DNA of 11,196 nt from Spirochaetales bacterium (lineage in GTDB: Bacteria > Spirochaetota > Spirochaetia > ARS1246). The stretch spans positions 1 through 11,196 of the forward strand of contig JABGPX010000523.1 in NCBI GenBank assembly GCA_018644745.1, read 5' to 3'. Shown in pieces: positions 1 to 6,542 of the stretch. The notes under the pieces were generated by a model. That model was not told the DNA's origin, made no database searches, and worked only from the letters and a program-made list of their open reading frames with translations. Position 1 is the stretch's first letter, and each line of letters opens with the position of its first letter. The position numbers and the translations under genes were made by a program.

Positions 1-95
1 ATGCCGAAGCATTTGGCGGCATGAGGTAAAAACTCCAAGGTGCTTGTCATTACCTGCCCTTTACATCCCGGCGCTTCTCTCACTACAGTATTGCA

Positions 96-1379
96 ATGAA
101 AAGAAACGCACTTGTCGCTCAATCAGGCGGTCCTTCGCCGGTTATAAACTCCTCCCTCCAGGGAGTACTCGAAGGCTGTATGGACTTTCCCGATCATATT
201 GATACTGTCTTTGCTGGTCGTCATGGAATAGAGGGCGTGCTGCTCGAAGAGCTCATCAATCTGTCGTCGCAGGATTCAGGCGAGATTCGCCGCTTGAGAC
301 ACACTCCCGCCGCCGGGGCCATCGGAACCTGTCGGTATAAGCTGAAAGATGAAACATCCGAGGACTACACTCGAATTTTAGATGTATTTGTTGCTCATAA
401 CATCGGGTATTTTTTCTATATCGGAGGAAACGACTCGATGGATACAGCGCAAAAGGTGAGCCGGCTGGCGGCTGATCGGGGTGTTGATCTTGTTGTTACC
501 GGGGTGCCGAAAACTATCGACAATGACATCGGCGATACCGAGTTCAAGATAATCGATCATACACCGGGATATGGAAGCGCTGCCCGTTACTGGGCGAATC
601 TCATACAGAACGTGAACGAGGAAAACCGGGGGATGTGTGTCTCCGAACCGGTGACGGTGCTGCAGGCCATGGGGCGAAAATCCGGATGGATTCCCGCCGC
701 GGCACGTCTGGCTGATCCGGGACGGGAGATGCCGTTGCAGCTGTACTTCGCGGAAGCCCAACACACGCTTAGCGATCTGTACGAAAACGTCCGCCGACAG
801 TTGGCAGGCGAAGGCAGATGCATCGTTGTCGTGAGCGAAGGCTTTGATGTCGGCGGTTTGGGCGAGGCCCATGACGGCTTCGGCCATATCGAGTATGGCG
901 CCAGCAGATCGACGGTCGCTCAGGAGGTGGTGAATTTCCTCAACGACAAAGGCCTCCAGGTCCGGGGTCAGGCGACCGGCCAGGTTCCGGGGGTACTTCA
1001 ACGGTCGGCTTCGATTCTGGCATCAAGAGTAGACATTGAAGAGGCTTATCAGGTCGGAAAGAAAGCCGTATCTGTTGCTCTGGAAGACGGAAGCGGGTGG
1101 ATGGCTACCATCCTGCGGAAACCGGGAAAAGAGTACCTGGCGTATTTTGACAAGGTGGACCTTCACCGGGTTGCCAATTCGGTTCGGCAGCTTCCGGATC
1201 ATTGGATAAGCGCTGACGGTCTTGATGTAACCGATGCTTTTATCGATTATGCTATGCCGATTATCGCTGGTGGATGGCCGGACATCGAAATTGAAAACGG
1301 CCTGCAGCGGTTCGCCAGACTGAGTGAACAGTGTATTGAAAAAAAACTTTCAGAATATATTCCCCTTCAATTCCGCTAG
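96..1379 (+). CDS. pfp: 6-phosphofructokinase, pyrophosphate-dependent type
   Basis: The 427-residue product belongs to the phosphofructokinase family, which phosphorylates fructose 6-phosphate to fructose 1,6-bisphosphate in cytoplasmic glycolysis. The N-terminal glycine loop SGGPSPVINSS is at residues 10-20. The GGNDS motif (110-114) has Asp113 where ATP enzymes have Gly. PKTIDND (138-144) has Lys139 where ATP enzymes have Gly, and Asp142/Asp144 are the catalytic acids. The Asp plus Lys pair is the known signature of PPi-dependent enzymes, so PPi rather than ATP is the inferred phosphate donor and the reaction would be reversible. MGRKSGW (192-198) and the sugar-phosphate region near 297-305 are also present. 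The ATG at 96 is the only ATG, GTG or TTG start candidate after the in-frame stop at 27-29, but it has no clear Shine-Dalgarno sequence. The SRPBCC gene follows after 59 nt without an obvious terminator, so co-transcription is possible. Confidence 0.93.
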   Translation: MKRNALVAQSGGPSPVINSSLQGVLEGCMDFPDHIDTVFAGRHGIEGVLLEELINLSSQDSGEIRRLRHTPAAGAIGTCRYKLKDETSEDYTRILDVFVAHNIGYFFYIGGNDSMDTAQKVSRLAADRGVDLVVTGVPKTIDNDIGDTEFKIIDHTPGYGSAARYWANLIQNVNEENRGMCVSEPVTVLQAMGRKSGWIPAAARLADPGREMPLQLYFAEAQHTLSDLYENVRRQLAGEGRCIVVVSEGFDVGGLGEAHDGFGHIEYGASRSTVAQEVVNFLNDKGLQVRGQATGQVPGVLQRSASILASRVDIEEAYQVGKKAVSVALEDGSGWMATILRKPGKEYLAYFDKVDLHRVANSVRQLPDHWISADGLDVTDAFIDYAMPIIAGGWPDIEIENGLQRFARLSEQCIEKKLSEYIPLQFR

Positions 1380-1438
1380 GGAATTCTCTGGTCATTGCTG
1401 TAATCGAATGGGTATTTTAATGAGAACGGAGGAACGAC

Positions 1439-1873
1439 ATGAAATATTCATGCAGTATAGTAATAGAGCTGCCTCGCGAAAGGGTTATAGAGTTATTTGA
1501 CAGTACCGAGAATCTCTCGAAATGGCAGGTTGGTTTTATTTCCATGGACCATCTCGAGGGCGAGCCGGGGGAACTCGGGGCGAAATCGAAACTGGTTTAT
1601 GACATGAACGGCAAGCAGCTCGAAATGATAGAGACGGTTATTAATCGGGATCTGCCAGATGAGCTGTCATTTGCCTACGATACCAAAGGAGTTTGGAACA
1701 GCTGTGTAAACAAGTTCAAGGATCATTCTCCCGAAAGAACCGAATGGACGATGGAGAATGAGTTCCGCGGCACCGGGTTTATGAAACTCCTTACGCTGCT
1801 CATGCCGGGCATGTTCAAAAGACAAACCATGAAAGACATGCAGAGGTTCCAGGAGTTTGCTGAAAGCGCTTAA
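1439..1873 (+). CDS. SRPBCC (START/Bet v1-like) family protein
   Basis: This 144-residue protein looks like a polyketide cyclase/dehydrase-type SRPBCC domain, a helix-grip fold that encloses a hydrophobic ligand. The N-terminal pattern, a beta strand with I-E-L-P followed by R-E-R-V-I-E-L-F-D and then L-S-K-W, is the usual opening of such domains. The C-terminal stretch around residues 115-142 resembles the long closing helix. No catalytic residue can be named and the ligand is unknown. The start is well supported by GGAGG at 1428-1432, 6 nt before the ATG. It lies 59 nt downstream of the phosphofructokinase gene in the same direction, and its stop is 27 nt from the convergent stop of argC. 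The product is probably cytoplasmic, as there is no signal peptide. The family assignment rests on pattern recognition only. Confidence 0.75.
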   Translation: MKYSCSIVIELPRERVIELFDSTENLSKWQVGFISMDHLEGEPGELGAKSKLVYDMNGKQLEMIETVINRDLPDELSFAYDTKGVWNSCVNKFKDHSPERTEWTMENEFRGTGFMKLLTLLMPGMFKRQTMKDMQRFQEFAESA

Positions 1874-1892
1874 GCGTCGAGTCGGGATACTA

Positions 1893-1918
1893 CCGGGATG
1901 TTACGGATATAATCCCGG
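1893..1918. terminator. Possible convergent hairpin between the SRPBCC gene and argC
   Basis: CCGGGAT at 1893-1899 pairs with ATCCCGG at 1912-1918 across a 12-nt loop. It spans the short convergent gap and the last codons of argC. Neither strand has a T-run after the stem, so it is not a classical intrinsic terminator. It could still pause or block colliding transcription. Confidence 0.25.
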
Positions 1919-2950
1919 AGTCTCGAGCCCGGCCCGTTCATTCAGACCGAATAGAATATTCATATTCTGAACCGCGCTGCCGGCCTGGCCTTTCAGCAGG
2001 TTATCGATATGGGACATGATAACCATCGTTCCAGTCCGCCGGTCGAGATTGATCCACAGCACGCATCGATTTGTTCCCCGTATGTGCCGATTACCCGCGG
2101 TGCCGCTTTCATCTGTCACGGTGATAAAGGGCTCATTGGCGTAAAAATCACGATAGGCGGCGAGCAGCGAGTCGTAGTTAACACCTTCGTTAACCTTCGC
2201 ATATACCGAGGTCATTATTCCGCGAACCACCGGAATTACCTGGGTATTGAAAGTTATCTGTACATCCTTTCCTGCGAGAAGGCCGAGCTCCCGCTCAATT
2301 TCCATTACATGCTGATGCTTGCACATCTTGTAGGCATTCATTTCGTCGTACCGGTGGGGATAGTGAAATAACGGATGGGCTTTCTTTCCCGCGCCGGAAA
2401 CACCGGTTTTCGCGTCGAAGACAAGAGTATTTAGATCGATCAGATTAGCAGCGACTGCCGGTCCGGCACCGAGAATCGAACTTACTGCGAAGCATCCGGG
2501 ATTGCCCACAATTTTGGCGTCTGTAATTTCCTTGCGGTGAAACTCCGACAGACCATAAGCGCTATGAGAGAGGAGCTCCGGTGAGAGATGATTTGTCTCC
2601 AGGTTGATTCTCGAGGCGTATTCAGCATACACCGCTTCGGTGTTGAATCGAAAATCACCTGAATAATCAATTATTTTATAACCTTTCTCAAAATATGCAG
2701 GCGCTGTTTTCATTCCCACTCGATCGGGGGTTGAGAAAAATACCACATCAGCTTCCGTCGAATCATCATCCGGATGGGTAATGACCATATCGCATATTCC
2801 GCTGAGGTGGGGGTAGAGTTCAGATATGGGTTTACCAGTATCGAGGAGATCAACAAGAGCGACCAACTCGGCCTCGGGGTGGCGGGATAGGATTTCTATC
2901 GCGCCGACACCGCCGTATCCGCCTGCGCCAACAAGTTTAACTTTGACCAT
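1901..2950 (-). CDS. argC: N-acetyl-gamma-glutamyl-phosphate reductase
   Basis: ArgC catalyses the NADPH-dependent reduction of N-acetylglutamyl phosphate to the semialdehyde, the third step of arginine biosynthesis. The 349-residue length is normal for the family. The N-terminal Rossmann motif GAGGYGG (8-14) binds the nucleotide. The catalytic Cys153 is in GNPGCFA (149-155). His212/His214 in KHQHVMEIE fall where the family has its catalytic histidine. TGVSGAGK lies around 182-189. The ATG at 2950 is preceded by an AGGAG-type Shine-Dalgarno sequence. No other arg genes are in the window, so this gene stands alone or leads elsewhere. It is divergent from the thymidylate synthase-like gene, sharing a roughly 100-bp AT-rich upstream region, and it converges on the SRPBCC gene. 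The enzyme looks intact. Confidence 0.96.
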   Translation of the reverse strand: MVKVKLVGAGGYGGVGAIEILSRHPEAELVALVDLLDTGKPISELYPHLSGICDMVITHPDDDSTEADVVFFSTPDRVGMKTAPAYFEKGYKIIDYSGDFRFNTEAVYAEYASRINLETNHLSPELLSHSAYGLSEFHRKEITDAKIVGNPGCFAVSSILGAGPAVAANLIDLNTLVFDAKTGVSGAGKKAHPLFHYPHRYDEMNAYKMCKHQHVMEIERELGLLAGKDVQITFNTQVIPVVRGIMTSVYAKVNEGVNYDSLLAAYRDFYANEPFITVTDESGTAGNRHIRGTNRCVLWINLDRRTGTMVIMSHIDNLLKGQAGSAVQNMNILFGLNERAGLETPGLYP

Positions 2951-3048
2951 TGCGCTCCTCCGTTTAGGTACTGAGCATTATAGTTATAACGAAAAGATTG
3001 CTCAATTGGCGTTTTACCGGTTATAACATGGTTTAAGAGGTGATACCC
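2951..3048. promoter_or_regulatory. Divergent regulatory region with two GTTATAAC palindromes
   Basis: This spacer lies between argC (-) and the thymidylate synthase-like gene (+). It contains the perfect 8-bp palindrome GTTATAAC twice, at 2983-2990 and 3020-3027, centres 37 bp apart. Each copy includes TATAAC on both strands, so each could be a -10 element: the left copy for argC, the right one for the + strand gene. The best -35 candidate for the latter is TTGCTC at 2998-3003 with an 18-bp spacer, which is weak. The repeats could instead be operator half-sites. Confidence 0.4.
3035..3043 (+). promoter_or_regulatory. Shine-Dalgarno sequence that fixes the start at 3049
   Basis: AAGAGGTGA sits 5 nt before the ATG at 3049. 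The in-frame GTG at 3040 lies inside this ribosome binding site, so it cannot plausibly be the start. The protein therefore begins MKDIP. Confidence 0.75.
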
Positions 3049-3945
3049 ATGAAAGATATCCCTGTTCTTCATGTCGAAGGTGATAGTCTTGCGGAAGCCT
3101 ATGAACAGGCGCTGATTTCCTTGTTTGAAAACGGGGTTCGCATCGAAACCCAATATGATCAGAAGGATTTACCTAAGTCTATTGACGCCACGATGAATAT
3201 TACCGTGAAGCATCCATGGATTGATCCGATGATCCACAAGGCCTTCCCTGGCGGAATTGAGGAACTGCGGGAGTACATCATTGAGCTTCTCGGCGGCAAA
3301 GACCATTGGGTAAAGAACATGGATGACACCGAAGATACCCGTTGGGAGTATACATATCATCAGCGGCTTGCTGATTGGGGCACCTGGAAGGAATCGGGAG
3401 ACGTTGCGTCGAGTTCCCGTGAGAACGCGCCGGGAACCGGAGTAGATCAAATAGAGAAGGTGGTTGAGAAGTTAGCTGCCCAGCCTCACACCAGGCAGGC
3501 TCAGATGATTACCTGGATGCCTGCAATGGATTTTGATGTATATGACCCTCCCTGCCTGCAGTCGATCTGGTACCGGCTGGTCGAAGATGAGGGGGCTTGG
3601 GTCCTCGACTGCAATGTTCGTTTCAGGAGTAACGACGCCTGGGGCGCCAATTTCATGAACATGTTCGGAATTACACATTTCTCACGCCTGCTGATCGCCG
3701 ATCCGTTGGAAAAACGGCTGAACAAGAAGATAATTCTCGGCAGGATGAACTGGCAGGCAGATTCGTATCATCTCTACGGCAAGGATCAGGAGGAGTTTTG
3801 CAAACGATTCTGGAACCGGCTTTCTGAAACCACCTTCGAAGACAGGGTCTATTATTTCTTTGACGAGATGATACAGGAGATCTGGTCAGAAGCCGAGTTG
3901 AAGGTCACGGAGAAGATTAAAACATACGACGAATCTAAAACCTGA
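3049..3945 (+). CDS. thyA: Thymidylate synthase family protein, archaeal-like
   Basis: The 298-residue product is predicted to methylate dUMP to dTMP using a folate-type one-carbon donor. Arg149 in the TRQ segment before WMP matches the phosphate-binding Arg of the family's S-R-R...W-N-P motif. Cys169 in DPPCLQ matches the catalytic Cys. RFRSNDAW (191-198) matches the QRSxD motif, and Asn204 in MNMFG matches the Asn that selects uracil over cytosine. DSYHLYG (238-244) stands where classical enzymes have DxHxY and is one residue longer. EYTYHQRL (100-107) and DSYHLYG recall archaeal enzymes rather than the E. coli type. The conserved Asn argues for dUMP rather than dCMP. The C-terminus lacks the usual short hydrophobic ending and is charged (KTYDESKT). 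No dihydrofolate reductase gene is nearby. The family call is firm; the exact substrate and one-carbon donor are inferred. Confidence 0.85.
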   Translation: MKDIPVLHVEGDSLAEAYEQALISLFENGVRIETQYDQKDLPKSIDATMNITVKHPWIDPMIHKAFPGGIEELREYIIELLGGKDHWVKNMDDTEDTRWEYTYHQRLADWGTWKESGDVASSSRENAPGTGVDQIEKVVEKLAAQPHTRQAQMITWMPAMDFDVYDPPCLQSIWYRLVEDEGAWVLDCNVRFRSNDAWGANFMNMFGITHFSRLLIADPLEKRLNKKIILGRMNWQADSYHLYGKDQEEFCKRFWNRLSETTFEDRVYYFFDEMIQEIWSEAELKVTEKIKTYDESKT

Positions 3946-4028
3946 ACAGCCGCTCATAATAGCTGTTGTGTACATATGTCCTGGGTCAACAGGTTCATCT
4001 ACAACAAAAAGAGTTTCTATTCTTTCTG
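3946..4028. other. Convergent gap with overlapping short inverted repeats
   Basis: AACAGC (3945-3950) pairs with GCTGTT (3962-3967), and CTGTTG (3963-3968) can alternatively pair with CAACAG (3987-3992). The two stems exclude each other. Neither is followed closely by a good T-run in the direction of its gene. On the - strand a TTTT lies a few bases after the first stem, so weak termination of rph is possible. Confidence 0.25.
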
Positions 4029-4715
4029 TCATATTCCAAGACACTGCTTTTGAGCTTTGAATACTTCCTCGATCCCTTCATCAGCGGAATCCATGAGCGC
4101 GGCGAGCTGCTTTCGCGTGAAGGTGCCTTTCTCCCCGGTTCCCTGTACTTCAACCAGGTTACCGTCGCGTTTTACCACGTTCATATCTACTTCTGCCCGG
4201 GAGTCGTTTGCGTAGTCGAGGTCGCAGATTACTTCGCCGTCTACAATACCGACGCTTATTGCGCCGACCTGACCGAGCAAGTAAAACTCCGCGCCGCTGG
4301 TTCCCTGCTCACTCGCCAGGAAGCTGAGCGCATCGTACAGAGCAACCCATCCACCGGATATCGAAGCGGTTCTGGTTCCGCCGTCGGCCTGCATTACGTA
4401 GCAGTCGATCATCACGCTGACCGGGCCCAGCTTCTTCATGTCGATTGCCGCGCGGAGGCTTCTGCCGACAAGCCGTTGAATCTCCGTGCTTCGCCCATCC
4501 CGCTTGCCAATCTCCCGTCTTTTTCTTCCGCCGGAGGTGCTGCCGGGGAGCATCGCGTATTCAGCGGTAACCCAGCCCTTCCCCGTGTTCTCGAGAAATG
4601 GCGGGACCGACAGTTCGATTGTGGCCGAACAGATCACTTTTGTTTCGCCGAAAGATATCAGGCATGAGCCCGCGGGATAACGCAGATAGTTTCTCTCAAT
4701 ATTGACCTGTCTCAT
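4029..4715 (-). CDS. rph: Ribonuclease PH with atypical N-terminus
   Basis: RNase PH is a phosphorolytic 3'-to-5' exoribonuclease that trims tRNA 3' ends. The 228-residue reading from ATG 4715 shows FGETKVICSA (22-31), VPPF (37-40), GWVTAEYAMLPGST (47-60), GRSTEIQRLVGRSLRA (74-89), the phosphate site QADGGTRT (109-116), and AEVDMNVV (174-181) with the acidic active-site residue. Normal family members start about 12 residues earlier with an RxDGR segment. The bases upstream remain open to a GTG at 4766, but that extension (reading RGALHGEP before MRQV) does not contain DGR. GGAG lies about 7 nt before the ATG at 4715, which supports the short form. All other core motifs look intact. It converges with the thymidylate synthase-like gene and is divergent from the small zinc-ribbon gene. 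Confidence 0.92.
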   Translation of the reverse strand: MRQVNIERNYLRYPAGSCLISFGETKVICSATIELSVPPFLENTGKGWVTAEYAMLPGSTSGGRKRREIGKRDGRSTEIQRLVGRSLRAAIDMKKLGPVSVMIDCYVMQADGGTRTASISGGWVALYDALSFLASEQGTSGAEFYLLGQVGAISVGIVDGEVICDLDYANDSRAEVDMNVVKRDGNLVEVQGTGEKGTFTRKQLAALMDSADEGIEEVFKAQKQCLGI

Positions 4716-4761
4716 GGGTTCTCCGTGTAGGGCTCCTCTAAAAACTGCTGCTTTGACCACC

Positions 4762-4838
4762 GGCACATACGAAAAACCCCGATTCTATAAAGAAAAACAT
4801 TCAGTCACATGCGCCGAAAGTGGGTTTTTCGATGTGCC
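4762..4838. repeat. Imperfect long inverted repeat upstream of rph
   Basis: The left arm GGCACATACGAAAAACCC (4762-4779) is the reverse complement of the right arm GGGTTTTTCGATGTGCC (4822-4838) except for one extra A. The arms are separated by 42 nt, which includes TATAAA at 4786-4791. No T-run follows on either strand, so it is not a standard terminator. It lies between rph (-) and the small zinc-ribbon gene (+). It could be an operator pair, a leader hairpin, or the scar of a small inserted element. Confidence 0.6.
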
Positions 4839-4879
4839 CTGTAGTTAGCAGTGTTCCTTTTGTATATCATGCTCTTGCG

Positions 4880-5065
4880 ATGATGGCAAAGTCCGATATC
4901 TGGCAGGTGGTTTCCTGTCCCTTTTGCAGAGCGCCTAATCACCTGCCTGAGCGTCTCGAGCAGGGCTGGCACCGGGTATTGTGCGATACCTGTCACCGAA
5001 CTTTTCTGCTTCGGGTGAAAAAATTTCTATGTTTCTTTACCAGCTGTGAGACAAAAATCCTCTAG
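4880..5065 (+). CDS. Small zinc-ribbon protein (MJ0042-like)
   Basis: This short reading frame gives about 61 residues from the ATG at 4880; an ATG at 4832 or a GTG at 4820 would make it longer. Two cysteine pairs, C-P-F-C and C-D-T-C, lie 19 residues apart with a basic/hydrophobic strand before each (WQVVSCPFC and WHRVLCDTC) and an aromatic strand (RTFLL) after the second. This matches the MJ0042-type zinc-ribbon pattern and is unlikely by chance. The function is unknown; such domains usually mediate protein or nucleic-acid contacts. No convincing Shine-Dalgarno sequence precedes any start, so the start is uncertain and the gene may be poorly expressed. The tail is hydrophobic with further Cys (FLCFFTSC). 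The stop TAG shares the palindrome CTAG with the stop codon of the convergent sulfatase. Confidence 0.55.
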   Translation: MMAKSDIWQVVSCPFCRAPNHLPERLEQGWHRVLCDTCHRTFLLRVKKFLCFFTSCETKIL

Positions 5066-6417
5066 TTCTGCTCTATCTGCGGCTCTTTTGGTGAAAGCCC
5101 GTCGGCGTCATTTATCCTGCTGCCCTTTGGGGGAGCGATATGTCCTGTTTCCAGGATTGGATCTAACGTGGAGGCCATCCATTCCCGCAATCGGTCTGAG
5201 AGCTGAGCCCGGATCTCCGTGTATTCAGGGCTGCGGGCCAGGTTATTGGTCTCTGCCGGATCGAAGATAAGATCGTACAGCATCTCCTGGTCCCTGTGAC
5301 TGTCCGCCCACCCGTGCTGAAGAAGCAGATCTTTGCTCGGGCCGTCATCCATATTCGGCAGTACCGGTTTGCTCCTTCCGTCGTACCGAAGGATGTATTT
5401 GCGGGTATCTGTGCGCACACAACGCATGGGCTCATATGAGGCGTGGAAGTTGGACTCGGCAAAAATATAGTCTCTGTGGGAGTTTGTTTCGCCATTTATG
5501 AGCGGCTTTAGAGAGATGCCTTGGATATGGGAAGGCGCTTTGATCCCCGCCACGTCATAGGCGGTGGGCAGAAGATCGATAAGGCTGATCATATTGTCGA
5601 TTACCTTTCCGCCGGTAAAACCGCCCGGACCGCGAGCTATGCAGTATACCGCAATTCCATGATCGGTGAGATTGCACATGCAGCGGGGAAACTGGAGACC
5701 GTGGTCTGAGAAGCAGAACACAATGGTGTTTTCCGAAAGCCCTGAGCGTTCGAGAGCATCGAGAACCAGTCCATACTTTTCGTCCATGATCCGGGCCGAC
5801 GCGGTAAATGCGGCCATGTTCCGGCGTGTAACTTCCGTATCCGGCAGCGGCATGGGCGGCCGGTTATACCGGTGGTCTTCCGACGGATATTTGGCTGGTT
5901 CCGGATCGGGAAACGGGATATGAGTTTCCGCAAGACCAACCGAAAGGAAAAAAGGTGAGTTCGGGGGATCATTAAGGAAATTTACCGCAGCTTCGGCGGT
6001 GTCGAGGGCTTCCTCCTGCCCCGGGTAGTTGGGATCCGCACCCGTGAGTATTTTTGAGTAGCCCACGGCCTCGGTGTCACTTGCCGTGTGTTCAACGCCG
6101 GCGAGGGCGGTTGTATAACCTTGAGTCTTCAAATATTGAGCGCAGTGGAGACTGTAGTCCTGCATGGCGAAACCTCTGTGAGCGAGACCAAGCATCCCGC
6201 ATGAGTGGGCCCACATGCCGCTCAGGAACGAACCTCGGCTTGGTGAACACGTAGGCGCCGCGGAGAATGCATTTCTAAAAACCACGCCTTCTTCCGCTAA
6301 TTTCTGCAGATTAGGCGTGGGCACACGGTGGCCGTATGGCTGAATATACCTGCCGGTGTTATGTGAATGGAGAAAGAGGATATTTACGGGATTGCTGTGT
6401 TTCATAATGGAGAGCAT
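5062..6417 (-). CDS. Type I sulfatase (alkaline phosphatase superfamily)
   Basis: The product hydrolyses a sulfate ester, or possibly an N-sulfate; the natural substrate cannot be read from the sequence. Numbering from the ATG at 6405 (447 residues), CSPSR at 53-57 is the CxPxR motif whose Cys is converted to formylglycine by a maturation enzyme, followed by GSFLSGMWAHS. FSDHG (232-236) supplies C-terminal metal ligands, and AETHIPF (159-165) is another active-site segment. The N-terminal strand NILFLHSHNTGRY carries His-Asn where most sulfatases have the metal-binding Asp-Asp. No signal peptide is visible, so the enzyme may be cytoplasmic and act on imported sugars. The start is uncertain: ATG 6417 and ATG 6405 are both in frame and neither has a good ribosome binding site. 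A TATAAT on this strand at 6425-6430 would place transcription very close to the start. Confidence 0.93.
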   Translation of the reverse strand: MLSIMKHSNPVNILFLHSHNTGRYIQPYGHRVPTPNLQKLAEEGVVFRNAFSAAPTCSPSRGSFLSGMWAHSCGMLGLAHRGFAMQDYSLHCAQYLKTQGYTTALAGVEHTASDTEAVGYSKILTGADPNYPGQEEALDTAEAAVNFLNDPPNSPFFLSVGLAETHIPFPDPEPAKYPSEDHRYNRPPMPLPDTEVTRRNMAAFTASARIMDEKYGLVLDALERSGLSENTIVFCFSDHGLQFPRCMCNLTDHGIAVYCIARGPGGFTGGKVIDNMISLIDLLPTAYDVAGIKAPSHIQGISLKPLINGETNSHRDYIFAESNFHASYEPMRCVRTDTRKYILRYDGRSKPVLPNMDDGPSKDLLLQHGWADSHRDQEMLYDLIFDPAETNNLARSPEYTEIRAQLSDRLREWMASTLDPILETGHIAPPKGSRINDADGLSPKEPQIEQN

Positions 6418-6424
6418 AGTATAA

Positions 6425-6453
6425 ATTATAATTCCTACGGAAGAGGAAATGAA
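6425..6453 (-). promoter_or_regulatory. Candidate promoter of the sulfatase gene
   Basis: On the - strand, TATAAT (6425-6430) is preceded by TTCATT (6448-6453) with a 17-bp spacer. The -10 is perfect and the -35 is poor. Transcription would begin at about 6418, giving a leaderless message for ATG 6417 or a 12-nt leader for ATG 6405. Confidence 0.35.
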
Positions 6454-6499
6454 TAAATCTATCGCCTGCAGGTATTAGATGTATGCGTTGCCGTCCTTG

Positions 6500-6537
6500 A
6501 CTCCTGGTCGGGGGAGACTTAAGCTTGAGGCAGGAGT
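6500..6537 (+). promoter_or_regulatory. Inverted repeat covering the nfeD ribosome binding site
   Basis: ACTCCTG (6500-6506) is the exact complement of CAGGAGT (6531-6537), which holds the Shine-Dalgarno sequence of the NfeD gene. If the leader RNA includes both arms, folding would hide the ribosome binding site. A short competing stem, CTCC with GGAG, also exists inside the region. Confidence 0.3.
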
Positions 6538-6542
6538 AACAT

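Noticed and set aside
1..29. Possible C-terminus of an upstream gene (frames ending TGA at 22-24 or TAA at 27-29)
   Set aside because: Fewer than ten codons are visible in each frame, and nothing allows a choice or identification.
44..72. TTGTCA as a -35 for the phosphofructokinase gene
   Set aside because: The expected -10 position is GC-rich (CCGGCG), so there is no matching second element.
378..1001. Long open frame on the - strand opposite the phosphofructokinase gene
   Set aside because: It lies wholly inside a well-identified gene, its protein has no recognisable motif, and it looks like a codon-composition shadow.
3040..3048. GTG start three codons upstream for the thymidylate synthase-like gene
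   Set aside because: The GTG is part of the Shine-Dalgarno sequence that serves the ATG at 3049.
3966..4667. Open frame of 233 codons on the + strand opposite rph
   Set aside because: It is the complement of conserved RNase PH codons and its translation has no family resemblance.
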